Notes: generated by a model not told the origin, from the letters alone. DNA of 64,000 bases from Bifidobacterium goeldii (GCF_003951095.1 NZ_QXGL01000004.1:62001-126000); one strand, 5' to 3'; counted from the stretch's first letter, positions 16,206-24,500 are shown. Numbers and translations: made by a program.

Positions 16206-17654
16206 ATGACCGCTGAAGCAAACGTTGGTGTTGTCGGCCTGGCCGCCATGGGTGCTAGCCTCGCTCGCAACCTTGCCCGCCACGGCAACAAGGTAGCAGT
16301 GTTCAACCGTCATTATTCGCGTACTGAGAAGCTCATTGCCGAGCACGGTGACGAAGGTCAGTTCTTCCCCGCTAAGACGATGGCTGAGTTTGTGGATTCG
16401 CTGAAGAAGCCGCGTACGGCGATCATCATGGTGAAGGCTGGCGAGCCGACTGATGACATGATCAACCAGCTGGCTGATCTGATGGAGCCGGGCGATATTA
16501 TCGTCGACGCTGGCAACGCACACTTCCCGGATACGATTCGCCGCGAGAAGGCGATTGCTGCGCGTGGCATGCACTTTGTGGGCTGCGGTGTTTCCGGCGG
16601 TGAGGAAGGCGCACTGCTTGGACCTTCGATGATGCCTGGTGGCACTGAGGAGTCTTGGAAGACGCTGAAGCCGATTTTCGAGTCGATCGCAGCGAAGGCT
16701 GAAGGCGAGCCGTGCGTGACGCATATTGGCGAGAATGGCGCTGGCCACTTCGTCAAGATGGTGCACAACGGTATTGAGTACTCTGACATGCAGCTCATCT
16801 CCGAAAGCTACGATCTGATGCGCCGCGCGCTGGGCATGACGCCGGCTGAGATTGGCGACGTGTTCGAAGAGTGGAATAAGACTGAGCTGGAATCGTACCT
16901 GATTGAGATCACTGCTGAGGTGCTGCACCAGGTTGATAAGAAGACTGGCAAGCCGCTGGTGGATGTGATTGTTGACCACGCTGGCATGAAGGGCACTGGT
17001 ACGTGGACTGTGCAGTCTGCACTGGATCTGGCGGTGCCGGTGACTGGTATTGCTGAGGCTGTGTTTGCTCGTGGCCTGTCTGGCCAGACTGAGCTGCGTG
17101 CTGAAGCGCAAAAGCAGGACTTCGAAGGCCCCTCCGGCGTGGTGCCGATGGCTGAAGAGGATAAGATCGCGTTCATTAACGATATTCGCGAGGCACTGTA
17201 CGCTTCCAAGATTGTCGCGTACGCGCAGGGCTTCAATGAGATTACTGAAGCTGCGAAGGTGTACGACTGGAAGATTGATCTGGCTGCGGTGGCACGCATT
17301 TGGCGTGGCGGCTGCATTATTCGCGCGAAGTTCCTGAACCGTATTTCTGAAGCGTTCGAGTCCGGCGAGGCGAATGTGTCGCTGCTGTTCGCACCGTACT
17401 TCAAGGATGCGATTGAGACTGCTGAGCGCTCGTGGCGTCGCGTGGTTTCTCGCGCAATCTCCTTCGGTATTCCGGTGCCGGTGTTCGCCTCCTCGCTGGA
17501 GTACTTCGATGGTCTGCGCTCCCCGCGTCTGCCCGCCGCCCTGATCCAAGGCCAACGCGACTACTTCGGCGCCCACACCTACCAGCGCGTAGACATGCCT
17601 GGCGCGTTCCATACGTTATGGGCTGAAGACGGTCGTCCGGAGATCGAAGCGTAG
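16206..17654 (+). CDS. gnd: 6-phosphogluconate dehydrogenase, decarboxylating
   Basis: Oxidises 6-phosphogluconate to ribulose-5-phosphate, CO2 and NADPH in the oxidative pentose-phosphate pathway. The 482-residue protein has the N-terminal dinucleotide-binding GLAAMGASLARNLA, the substrate motif GCGVSGGEEGALLGPSMMPG and the catalytic-lysine region GHFVKMVHNGIEYSDMQ. The start at MTAEANVG follows TTGGAAGGA; the upstream TTG at 16182 has no comparable site. It converges on pgl-opcA-zwf, the other oxidative-pathway genes. A second copy of its last nine codons (EDGRPEIEA plus stop) lies 116 nt downstream, behind a small repeat element. Confidence 0.97.
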   Translation: MTAEANVGVVGLAAMGASLARNLARHGNKVAVFNRHYSRTEKLIAEHGDEGQFFPAKTMAEFVDSLKKPRTAIIMVKAGEPTDDMINQLADLMEPGDIIVDAGNAHFPDTIRREKAIAARGMHFVGCGVSGGEEGALLGPSMMPGGTEESWKTLKPIFESIAAKAEGEPCVTHIGENGAGHFVKMVHNGIEYSDMQLISESYDLMRRALGMTPAEIGDVFEEWNKTELESYLIEITAEVLHQVDKKTGKPLVDVIVDHAGMKGTGTWTVQSALDLAVPVTGIAEAVFARGLSGQTELRAEAQKQDFEGPSGVVPMAEEDKIAFINDIREALYASKIVAYAQGFNEITEAAKVYDWKIDLAAVARIWRGGCIIRAKFLNRISEAFESGEANVSLLFAPYFKDAIETAERSWRRVVSRAISFGIPVPVFASSLEYFDGLRSPRLPAALIQGQRDYFGAHTYQRVDMPGAFHTLWAEDGRPEIEA

Positions 17655-17799
17655 CGGAGATCGTAGGACGAGAGCGCAGTCCGGTGGACTGCGCTCAGTC
17701 TTCGGCCGAGCGGCGACAGCCGCGAGGAAACATTGAGTCTCGCCGCAGGCGAGTCCATAATTGCAGATCGAGGATGGTCGCCCGGAGATTGAAGCCTGA
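17655..17799. repeat. Two-hairpin repeat element plus second copy of the gnd 3' end
   Basis: Directly after the gnd stop codon. Hairpin A is an 11-bp stem at 17672-17682/17686-17696 with core CAGTCCGGTGGACTG; hairpin B is gcggc-gaca-gccgc at 17710-17723, and a third small palindrome ctcgcc-gca-ggcgag follows. Positions 17770-17799 then repeat the end of gnd: the same nine codons and a stop, differing at five synonymous third positions and in the stop (TGA instead of TAG). The core also occurs beside serS and rnhA. Confidence 0.85.
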
Positions 17800-17811
17800 T
17801 CCTTAAGCATA

Positions 17812-17871
17812 AAAGAGCCGCAGTAAACGGAAAGAATCCTGATTCTCAAAATCCGTTTACTGCGGCTCTTT
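17812..17871. terminator. Terminator between gnd and pgl
   Basis: A perfect 20-bp inverted repeat (aaagagccgcagtaaacgga at 17812-17831 with 17852-17871), extended inside by agaatc/gattct. The right arm ends in ctctttgt on the plus strand and the left flank is A-rich, so it can serve both converging genes. Confidence 0.8.
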
Positions 17872-17924
17872 GTATATGCATCCGCACTGTCAAAATACTG
17901 AATAGTGTAATTGTGGTGACGCTC

Positions 17925-17970
17925 CCCCAGTCAGCTTCGCTGACAGCCCCCTCAGCCGAGGGGGCCAAGG
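17925..17970. repeat. GC-rich palindromic repeat near pgl
   Basis: Two adjacent small palindromes, gtcagc-ttc-gctgac and ccccctc-agcc-gaggggg, just beyond the pgl stop codon. The stretch gacagccccct[c/ta]agccgagggggccaag recurs at 53221-53249 before infB, which marks it as a dispersed repeat. The remaining sequence between 17655 and 17983 shows no gene. Confidence 0.7.
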
Positions 17971-17983
17971 GGCATCAAAATCC

Positions 17984-18775
17984 TTACTCCAGTTTGCTGG
18001 CGGCGTCTTTGTCGACGGCCCAGAGGAGTTCTTCACCGTCGGCGAAGGAGCTGGGAGCTTGCGGGTTGCACGGTTTCGCGAATGCTTGAGCGACTGCGTC
18101 GGCTTTGCGCGTACCGGAGGCGAATACCCATGTGTGACGCGAGCGAGCGATCATCGGCACGGTAAGCGTCACGCGCAGTGGCGGCGGCTTCGGCGAGTCG
18201 CGTACGCCAGCGGTCAGTACATGCGGATCGTCGATCAATACTTCAGCGCGCCCTGGGAACAGTGACGCAAAGTGCGCGTCGGGCCCAACGCCGAACATGG
18301 CAATATCCAATACCGGCTCGTCACCCAACTGGTCGATGAGCTCCTGCTGGTAGCGTGCGGCAGCGTCTGCGAGCACAGCATCGTTTTCTTCCGGCGTTGC
18401 GGCAGCGATTGTTTCAGCACTGCGCGTGTCCGCTGGCATTTCGTGAATATTCGCTTCCGGCAGGATTCCTGATGCTACGAGCTTGTTGAGCAATGCTTCA
18501 CGCGCTTGTACCGCGTTACGATCAGGATCGTCAGCGGCAACAAATCGCTCGTCACCCCACCAGATGTGCAGTCGCGAGCAGTCGATAACGCCGGACAGTG
18601 GGTCACTGCCGATTGCAGCTAGCACACGGTTGCCGTCAGTGCCACCAGTGAGCGCAATATCAACGCGTTCATGGCCTTCGTCGAGTAGTTTTTTGATGGT
18701 GGTCAGTGTGCGCACAGCTACGGCTTGCGCGAGCGTCTCCGGGCTTGGATACGTGACCATCTTTCGTTGAGCCAT
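17984..18775 (-). CDS. pgl: 6-phosphogluconolactonase
   Basis: Hydrolyses 6-phosphogluconolactone to 6-phosphogluconate, between Zwf and Gnd. The 263-residue protein shows the DevB/SOL-family blocks: TGGTDGNRVLAAI (residues 44-56), HIWWGDERFV and GVGPDAHFASLFPG. It starts at MAQRKMVTYP and lies 171 nt downstream of opcA on the same strand, so it is probably the last gene of zwf-opcA-pgl unless the hairpin at 18877-18908 separates it. Confidence 0.93.
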   Translation of the reverse strand: MAQRKMVTYPSPETLAQAVAVRTLTTIKKLLDEGHERVDIALTGGTDGNRVLAAIGSDPLSGVIDCSRLHIWWGDERFVAADDPDRNAVQAREALLNKLVASGILPEANIHEMPADTRSAETIAAATPEENDAVLADAAARYQQELIDQLGDEPVLDIAMFGVGPDAHFASLFPGRAEVLIDDPHVLTAGVRDSPKPPPLRVTLTVPMIARSRHTWVFASGTRKADAVAQAFAKPCNPQAPSSFADGEELLWAVDKDAASKLE

Positions 18776-18876
18776 AAAGCCCCCTTATATATTCGAACAA
18801 CCAATACGATACGCTGCAGGCTGTCCAGCCCACGCTCCGCCTATTGCTGCAGTGCCTGAGACGCCTTACATACGCG

Positions 18877-18908
18877 CATGCGCGACCAGCTACTGCTGAT
18901 CGCGCATG
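18877..18908 (-). terminator. Hairpin between opcA and pgl
   Basis: A 14-bp stem (catgcgcgaccagc / gctgatcgcgcatg, one mismatch) with a 4-nt loop in the 171-nt gap after opcA. No T-run is seen, so it may attenuate or mark an mRNA end rather than terminate fully. Confidence 0.45.
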
Positions 18909-18946
18909 GATAACCAGTGAGCTACTCCCCCGCGTGTAGTTATGGC

Positions 18947-19933
18947 TTAATCGCGCGGGTGAATCAAATCCCAGCCTTTGGTGATGACTTCCGCATACAC
19001 CTCATCAGGGTCGAGTCGGCGCAGCTCCTCGCTCAAGCATTCTTCGAGCGTTCGGGCCGGCACACTGATGGTTTGCGGCGACTGGCCAGGCATGCTGATT
19101 ACCGCAATGCCTTCTTCCGCGTTCGGGCGTTCGAGGCTGAGCACACCGTCGGAGCGCGTCAAGTACACGCCAGTTACGGCGGTAGCGCCCGGCACATCCT
19201 CAACGATCACCGGCACGTTGAGCTTCAGTCGCAGCCATGCGGCGAGCAGATCCATCGGCAGGAAGCCCTTCGGACCGGTTACGCGCACAGTGCTGATCGG
19301 CAGGTGTGGCGGCTGGTCGAGCATCGTGGCCAGCATTGCGCGCCATACTGTCAAGCGTGTCCATGACATGTCCACGTTCTTCGGCGACCAGTTGCGGCGC
19401 AGATCTTCGATCGTGCGGTACGGGTTCGAGGAGCGCAGCGCGTCAGTAATACGGCTGCGGGCCATCGCACCCAGCAGGTCCTTTGACGGATTGGCTGGCG
19501 CTTCAGTCGGCCACCATGCCACAACCGGCGCATCCGGCACCAACAGCGGTATCACCAGCGTGTCCGGATGGTGAACAAGACCGCCGCGCGGGTGCAGCAC
19601 GATAATCTCGCCTGCACCTGCATCAGCACCAAAGCGCACTTGTGCATCAAGGTTGGAATCAGCACTGTTCGTATCCGCATCAGCGTCATCAGCTGGCTCC
19701 GGATGGTCTGCAACAGCCGCAGCACCCTTCTTCGGACTAATCGCAATCACACGGCACGGGTGCTCACGGCTTGCAGCATTCGCGAGCTCCAATGCGTGCT
19801 CCAGCTCATCCTCATTCGTGGAAATCAGCAAGGTGAGCACACGGCCGGTTGCTGATTCGCCGCGCTCCTCATGCAGTTCGTCGATTTTGCGCGAAATTTC
19901 GCGCGTACGCGTGTTCGGCAGTTCGATGATCAT
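18947..19933 (-). CDS. opcA: Glucose-6-phosphate dehydrogenase assembly protein
   Basis: OpcA is an actinobacterial and cyanobacterial protein needed for active glucose-6-phosphate dehydrogenase. This 328-residue member begins MIIELPNTRTREISRKIDEL and has the family blocks VSLERPNAEEG-like near the middle and EECLSEELRRLDPDEVY near the C-terminus. The ATG at 19931-19933 overlaps the zwf stop (ATGA) and is preceded by GGAGGA; an in-frame TTG four codons upstream is an unlikely start. The overlap implies translational coupling to its client Zwf. An Asp/Ala/Asn-rich insertion occurs around residues 90-105. Confidence 0.92.
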   Translation of the reverse strand: MIIELPNTRTREISRKIDELHEERGESATGRVLTLLISTNEDELEHALELANAASREHPCRVIAISPKKGAAAVADHPEPADDADADTNSADSNLDAQVRFGADAGAGEIIVLHPRGGLVHHPDTLVIPLLVPDAPVVAWWPTEAPANPSKDLLGAMARSRITDALRSSNPYRTIEDLRRNWSPKNVDMSWTRLTVWRAMLATMLDQPPHLPISTVRVTGPKGFLPMDLLAAWLRLKLNVPVIVEDVPGATAVTGVYLTRSDGVLSLERPNAEEGIAVISMPGQSPQTISVPARTLEECLSEELRRLDPDEVYAEVITKGWDLIHPRD

Positions 19934-21483
19934 GGCATCCTCCAATGGCGTCCATCACGAGCCAGCATTTCATCAGCCTCTTCCGGGCCCCACGTTCCAG
20001 CACGATATGGTTGCGGCTGGCCGAGCGTAGACCAGAAGTCTTCAATCGGGTCGAGAATCTTCCACGACAAGTTGACTTCTTCAGTGGTTGGGAACAGTGG
20101 CGGGTCTCCCAGCAGCACGTCCAAAATCAGACGCTCGTAGGCTTCCGGAGAGCTTTCCGTAAAGGAGCGGCCGTAGCTGAAGTCCATCGACACATCGCGC
20201 ACTTCCATCGATGAGCCGCCCGGCACTTTAGCACCGAAACGCATGGTCACGCCCTCATCTGGCTGCACGCGAATTACGATCGCGTTCTTGCCAAGCTCGC
20301 GCGTTGCCGTCGATTCAAACGGCAGGTGCGGTGCGCGCTTAAACACAACAGCGATCTCGGTGACGCGCTTACCCAAGCGCTTGCCGGTACGCAGGTAGAA
20401 TGGCACGCCAGCCCAGCGGCGAGTATCAATATCAAGACGAATAGCCGCATAGGTTTCGGTAGTGGAGGCGGGGTTGATGCCCTTTTCTTCCAGATAACCG
20501 ACCACATCGTGAGATCCCTGCCAACCTGCGGCGTACTGACCGCGAGCGGTGTGTGCTGCTAGATCCTTTGGCAGGCGCACGGCGGAGAGGATCTTCGTTT
20601 TCTCAGCAGTCAAATCGGACGCAGTGAACGAAACTGGCTCTTCCATAGCGGTGAGCGCGAGCAGCTGCAGCAAATGGTTCTGAATAATATCGCGCGCCGC
20701 ACCGATGCCGTCATAGTAGCCGGCACGACCAGCAACGCCGATATCTTCAGCCATGGTGATCTGCACGTGGTCAACATAGTTGGCGTTCCAGATCGGCTCG
20801 TACATCGAATTGGCAAAGCGCAGCGCCATGATGTTCTGCACAGTTTCCTTGCCAAGATAGTGGTCGATGCGGAACACGCTTGACGGGTCGAATACTTCGG
20901 AAACGACGCGGTCGAGTTCCTTGGCACTTTCCAGGTCATGACCGAACGGCTTTTCGATAATCACGCGGCGCCAAGCCCCCTCGCTGGAGCGGGCCAAACC
21001 GCAGTCGGCCAGCTGGCGGGAGACTTGTGGGAACGCGCGAGGCGGCACTGACATGTAGAACGCGTGATTACCGCGCGTGCCGCGATCACGATCCAGCTCA
21101 GCAACCGTGTCGCTTAAGCGTGCGAATGCGGCGGGATCATCAAACGTTCCTTGTACGAAGCGGATGCCCTTCGCCAACTGCGTCCATGTCGATTCACGGA
21201 ACGGGGTGCGGCAGTGCGCTTGCACATGCTCTTTGACAAAATCACGGAAGTGATCTTCTGTCCAATCGCGGCGCGCGAAGCCGGTCAAGCCGAAGCTTGG
21301 CGGCAACAGACCACGGTTAGCCAGGTCATAAATAGCAGGTAGTAGTTTCTTGCGGGAAAGATCGCCGGTGACACCGAAGATCACGATGCTGCACGGTCCC
21401 GCAATGCGGGGAAGGCGCAGATCCCTCGGGTCACGCAGAGGGTTCGCCCATACGCCGGGCGTAGATGGTACAGAATCTGTCAT
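19930..21483 (-). CDS. zwf: Glucose-6-phosphate 1-dehydrogenase
   Basis: Catalyses the first oxidative step, glucose-6-phosphate to 6-phosphogluconolactone with NADP reduction. The 517-residue protein has the nucleotide-binding GVTGDLSRKKLLPAIYDL, the catalytic motif RIDHYLGKETVQNIMALRF and the substrate-binding EKPFGHDLESA. I start at MTDSVPSTPG, where AGGATGGTGAGC gives a usable ribosome site; the Met three codons earlier is directly on that site. It heads the zwf-opcA-pgl group. Confidence 0.95.
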   Translation of the reverse strand: MTDSVPSTPGVWANPLRDPRDLRLPRIAGPCSIVIFGVTGDLSRKKLLPAIYDLANRGLLPPSFGLTGFARRDWTEDHFRDFVKEHVQAHCRTPFRESTWTQLAKGIRFVQGTFDDPAAFARLSDTVAELDRDRGTRGNHAFYMSVPPRAFPQVSRQLADCGLARSSEGAWRRVIIEKPFGHDLESAKELDRVVSEVFDPSSVFRIDHYLGKETVQNIMALRFANSMYEPIWNANYVDHVQITMAEDIGVAGRAGYYDGIGAARDIIQNHLLQLLALTAMEEPVSFTASDLTAEKTKILSAVRLPKDLAAHTARGQYAAGWQGSHDVVGYLEEKGINPASTTETYAAIRLDIDTRRWAGVPFYLRTGKRLGKRVTEIAVVFKRAPHLPFESTATRELGKNAIVIRVQPDEGVTMRFGAKVPGGSSMEVRDVSMDFSYGRSFTESSPEAYERLILDVLLGDPPLFPTTEEVNLSWKILDPIEDFWSTLGQPQPYRAGTWGPEEADEMLARDGRHWRMP

Positions 21484-21696
21484 GCTCACCATCCTAATGC
21501 GCGCACGCTATCGCGTGGATGTTCCTTCCACCGATTACGCCATCCGCGACATGTAACCATCCCCATGACTCCCACTTGCCCTGCCAGCACAACGCGAAAA
21601 GGGCTTCGGCGCGCGCAATTATGCTGCATGTCAACGGTACGATTTCAGGTTACGAGCGCGACACCCAACTACAGGCACCGCGCCCTTTAATGACCG

Positions 21697-21852
21697 CTAC
21701 ACGAGCAGTCTCAGCAACTGGTAGAGCTGCCACAGGCTGCGCACATTGAAGTGCGTGCCGTCAACCGTGGCCGTCGCTTCACCATCGCCCACATGAACGA
21801 TGACCATGCGTCCGTTCACGGTCAGAGTGCCGTGCATCGTGATATGATTCAT
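21697..21852 (-). CDS. Small hypothetical protein, 51 residues
   Basis: An ATG at 21850-21852 follows AAAGGTTACGAA, a good ribosome site, and opens a 51-codon frame ending in TAG at 21697-21699. The peptide starts MNHITMHGTLTVNGRMVIVH and ends SLWQLYQLLRLLV. Its alternating hydrophobic and polar pattern suggests a small beta-rich protein with an amphipathic C-terminal helix. I do not recognise a family; small phage-derived proteins can look like this. It lies between 23-nt direct repeats near tRNA-Ser. Confidence 0.5.
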   Translation of the reverse strand: MNHITMHGTLTVNGRMVIVHVGDGEATATVDGTHFNVRSLWQLYQLLRLLV

Positions 21853-21893
21853 TTCGTAACCTTTGGTTAGGGGCGAAAGCCGATAACCACATC

Positions 21894-21924
21894 AAGGCCC
21901 GATGTTCCAGCACCGGGCCTTTTT
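21894..21924 (+). terminator. Terminator-like hairpin
   Basis: aaggcccg / cgggcctt with a 12-nt loop followed by TTTT reads as a plus-strand intrinsic terminator. No plus-strand gene lies just upstream, so it may be a leftover of lost DNA. Confidence 0.6.
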
Positions 21925-22063
21925 GCTACCAGCTTCCGCCGGTAACGGCCCGTCATATCAACGGGGACACCGCATGTTACAGTGTCGCATCTCAGTCTAT
22001 CAAGATTGCTGATTGATCATTCTATGCACTTGATCGTCATCATCAGGTCGCCAGCACAACGCG

Positions 22064-22105
22064 AAAAGGGCTCCGACGCTTGCAAAGTATTGCGCGCCGA
22101 AGCCC
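22064..22105 (-). terminator. Terminator of tRNA-Ser(TGA)
   Basis: On the minus strand gggcttcggcgc pairs (one mismatch and one G-T) with gcgtcggagccc and is followed by TTTTCGCG, 8 nt after the tRNA 3' end. Confidence 0.75.
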
Positions 22106-22112
22106 TTAGAGG

Positions 22113-22197
22113 CGGACAGAGCGAGATTCGAACTCGCGGTGGGTTGCCCCACAACGGTTTTCAAGACCGTCTCTTTAGACCGCTCAGACATCTGTCC
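22113..22197 (-). tRNA. tRNA-Ser (anticodon TGA)
   Basis: An 85-nt class II tRNA: acceptor GGACAGA/TCTGTCC, discriminator G, anticodon loop CTTGAAA (TGA), long variable arm tgtggggcaacccac, and T-arm GAGTTCGAATCTC. CCA is not encoded. It lies downstream of serS on the same strand, so a seryl-tRNA synthetase and a tRNA-Ser sit together. Confidence 0.95.
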
Positions 22198-22261
22198 TTA
22201 GTGCGCGACGCGGTAACCGCGATTGCGCACAATGTTCAATTATACAGCTGGGGTGGTCAGC

Positions 22262-22364
22262 GAAATCACGCTTCCCATGTGACGGACAGTCCAGTGGACT
22301 GTCTGTAGCCGCGCACAGCGACAGCGGCCGTGCGCGACGCAGGATACAGCAGGCGTGACGAACG
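22262..22364. repeat. Two-hairpin repeat element beside serS, with a short copy of the serS 3' end
   Basis: Hairpin A: gacagtcc-agt-ggactgtc at 22285-22303, core CAGTCCAGTGGACTG. Hairpin B: gcgcac...gtgcgc at 22311-22335. On the far side, minus-strand codons TGG GAA GCG TGA (22266-22277) repeat the serS ending TGG GAG GCG TGA with one synonymous change; the codons before them do not match. On the near side, aggcgtgacg is an inverted copy of the serS end and forms a 9-bp hairpin across the stop codon. Confidence 0.75.
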
Positions 22365-23651
22365 TCACGCCTCCCACTTCGTCGGCTCGATGACTTCCTT
22401 GCCGCCCATGTACGGACGCATAGCCTTCGGGATCTCGATGGAGCCGTCCTTCTGCTGGTGGTTCTCGAGGATCGCGACGAGCCAACGAGTGGTAGCCAGC
22501 GTACCGTTCAGAGTGCTCACCGGGCGGGTCGAGCCGTCTTCGGTGCGCTCACGGATGTTCAGGCGGCGAGCCTGGTACTCAGTGCAGTTCGAGGTGGAGG
22601 TCAGCTCACGGTAGCGGCCCTGGGTCGGCACCCACGCCTCGCAGTCGAACTTACGAGCAGCAGAGGAGCCGAGGTCGCCAGCAGCAGTGTCGATAATGCG
22701 GTACGGCACTTCGACCTTGGCGAGCATCTCCTGCTCCATTTCGAGCAGGTGCTGGTGCTCCGCGTAGGAGTCCTCCTGCTTGGCGTACACGAACATTTCG
22801 ACCTTGTCGAACTGGTGCACGCGGATGATGCCGGAGGTGTCCTTACCAGCAGCGCCGGCTTCGCGGCGGTAGCAGGAGCTCCAACCGCAGTAGCGCAGCG
22901 GGCCATTGTTCAGGTCGAGGATCTCGTTCTCGTGCATACCGGCGAGCGCCACTTCGGACGTGCCGACGAGGTACTGGTCGTCAGGCTCGCGCAGACGGTA
23001 GATTTCGTCAGAGTGGGAGTTGAGGAAGCCGGTGCCAGCCATGACTTCAGGGCGCACGAGCGTCGGGGTGATGGCGAGCACGAAGCCGTGCTGCTCAGCC
23101 TGGTCGACGGCCATGGTCAGCATAGCGATCTGCATGCGGGCGACTGCGCCGCGCAGGAAGTAGAAGCGGGAGCCGCCGACCTTCACACCGCGGCGCATAT
23201 CAATGCCAGCAACCTCAGTGCCGAGGGTCAGGTGGTCCTTCGGCTCGAAGCCTTCGGCTGCGAAGTCGCGAATGGTGCCGACCTTCTTGACGACGACGTA
23301 ATCGTCTTCGCCACCTTCCGGAGCTTCCGGCTCGACGATGTTGGAGAGCTTCCACATAGCGGTGGTGTACTCTTCGGCAGCAGCGTCCGCGGTGGCCTTG
23401 TATTCGGAGACCTTGGCAGCAAGTTCCTTGGTCTGTGCGATCAGCGCGGCCTTCTCGTCAGCAGGAGCAGCGGCAACCTTCTTGCCGATTTCCTTCTGCT
23501 GCGCGCGGGCAGCTTCGAATTCCTTGAGGGCAGTACGGCGGGTTTCATCAGACTTGAGTACCTCGTCGACCAGCTCGACGGACTCGCCGCGCTTGCGCTG
23601 CGATTCCTTCACGATGTCAGCATGTTCACGAATGAATTGAATATCAAGCAT
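22365..23651 (-). CDS. serS: Seryl-tRNA synthetase
   Basis: Charges tRNA-Ser (and selenocysteine tRNA where present). The 428-residue protein has the N-terminal coiled-coil arm (about residues 25-105, rich in Lys/Glu/Ala) that grips the long variable arm, class II motif 2 YRREAGAAGKDTSGIIRVHQ and motif 3 region ELTSTSNCTEYQARRLNIR. I start at MLDIQFIREH, the invariant family N-terminus, although no clear ribosome site precedes it and translation may be leaderless. No T-box was seen upstream. The 3' end abuts a repeat element that carries a short copy of its last codons. Confidence 0.96.
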   Translation of the reverse strand: MLDIQFIREHADIVKESQRKRGESVELVDEVLKSDETRRTALKEFEAARAQQKEIGKKVAAAPADEKAALIAQTKELAAKVSEYKATADAAAEEYTTAMWKLSNIVEPEAPEGGEDDYVVVKKVGTIRDFAAEGFEPKDHLTLGTEVAGIDMRRGVKVGGSRFYFLRGAVARMQIAMLTMAVDQAEQHGFVLAITPTLVRPEVMAGTGFLNSHSDEIYRLREPDDQYLVGTSEVALAGMHENEILDLNNGPLRYCGWSSCYRREAGAAGKDTSGIIRVHQFDKVEMFVYAKQEDSYAEHQHLLEMEQEMLAKVEVPYRIIDTAAGDLGSSAARKFDCEAWVPTQGRYRELTSTSNCTEYQARRLNIRERTEDGSTRPVSTLNGTLATTRWLVAILENHQQKDGSIEIPKAMRPYMGGKEVIEPTKWEA

Positions 23652-23707
23652 GTGCCCAACACTACCGCCGCAAGCCGACACGCAACGAGCAGGACTGACA
23701 TACCCCC

Positions 23708-24475
23708 TCAGCCTTTCATTGCGGAGAGGCGCACGTAGCCGGAGTGGTGCATGGTGAATCGGATTCGATCGGCGAGAAAGATTTCTATGGCTCGTTCAAA
23801 TGGCCGTGCTGCTTGGTCGAGGGCAACGCGCTGGATTTGAATCAGTGGCGTTGCATTGGTAACACCTAACAGCTGCGATTCTTCCGGGCTCGCAAGCACT
23901 GATTCCAATGTTTCGTCAACATTCATGGGGTGCACATCGTAGAACCGTTCGAAAATGCCATAAAACGGCGTAGTGAGATCGCGGCTCAGCAGGTCAGGGA
24001 ACAGGAGCACTGGCAGATGGTTCGTTTCAATGGATAACGGTGTGCCGTTAAGATACCGCAATCGCACAATCTCATACACCGTTGGGTTGGGCTCACGCAA
24101 TGAGAGGAGTCTGATATCAGATGGTGAAGCTGGGGTAATCGAGGCTTGTATGACTTTGGATGTGATTTCCAAGCCTTGCCGCCGAGCAATAACCGGCAAC
24201 GATTCGAGCGTATTAATATTGCGCTCCAGCCGATTATCAGACACGACGATGCCGCCACCGCGCCCGATTTTGCGACTGATTTCATGACTGCGTTCAAGAA
24301 TCGCAAGAGCTGTACGCAAATCGTACCGCGTCACCTCTAGCCGAGCAGCAAGATCACGTTCGGCGCCTAACCGCTCCCCTGGCTTCAATTCGCGCTCGCG
24401 AATCATGACGCGTAACCGTTGAGCGAGCTGCTGCGCGGGAATGTGAACGGTCGTCTTCTCTTCTTCGCTCGTCAT
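23708..24475 (-). CDS. GntR family (HutC/UTRA type) transcriptional regulator
   Basis: A 255-residue regulator. The N-terminal winged helix (about residues 10-75) has the GntR pattern LAQRLRVMIRERELKPGERL and AERDLAARLEVTRYDLRTAL; the C-terminal half is a UTRA ligand domain (VYEIVRLRYLNGTPLSIETN, PLIQIQRVALD). The start follows AGGAGAAC. It sits immediately downstream of the phospho-lyase-type aminotransferase, separated by a hairpin, and all genes to 37.1 kb lie on the same strand. It is the obvious candidate to bind the AACCATT-N17-AATGGTT motif; its ligand might be an amine, amino-alcohol phosphate or peptide product. Regulation of the block is inference. Confidence 0.88.
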   Translation of the reverse strand: MTSEEEKTTVHIPAQQLAQRLRVMIRERELKPGERLGAERDLAARLEVTRYDLRTALAILERSHEISRKIGRGGGIVVSDNRLERNINTLESLPVIARRQGLEITSKVIQASITPASPSDIRLLSLREPNPTVYEIVRLRYLNGTPLSIETNHLPVLLFPDLLSRDLTTPFYGIFERFYDVHPMNVDETLESVLASPEESQLLGVTNATPLIQIQRVALDQAARPFERAIEIFLADRIRFTMHHSGYVRLSAMKG

Positions 24476-24500
24476 GATGTTCTCCTCGAATATAAAACAG

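Larger units (their letters stand above)
21583..22072. repeat. 23-nt direct repeats bounding a remnant region
   Basis: gccagcacaacgcgaaaagg followed by gct occurs identically at 21583-21605 and 22050-22072. The right copy forms the outer half of the terminator of tRNA-Ser; the left copy carries only half of that structure. Between them lie the 51-residue ORF and a terminator, so the pair may mark an old insertion next to the tRNA gene. Apart from those features I see nothing in 21484-22112. Confidence 0.7.

Noticed and set aside
19934-19945. TTG start of opcA four codons upstream
   Set aside because: The ATG overlapping the zwf stop has GGAGGA at the right distance, formed partly by those four codons.
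21700-21740. tRNA-like stretch agcagtctcagcaactggtagagctgc
   Set aside because: It resembles a D-arm (AGCAACTGGTAGAGCTGC) but no acceptor, anticodon or T-arm can be drawn around it; it is the 3' part of the 51-residue ORF.
23652-23707. T-box riboswitch before serS
   Set aside because: Only 56 nt separate serS from the GntR gene, and no T-box sequence or specifier stem is visible.
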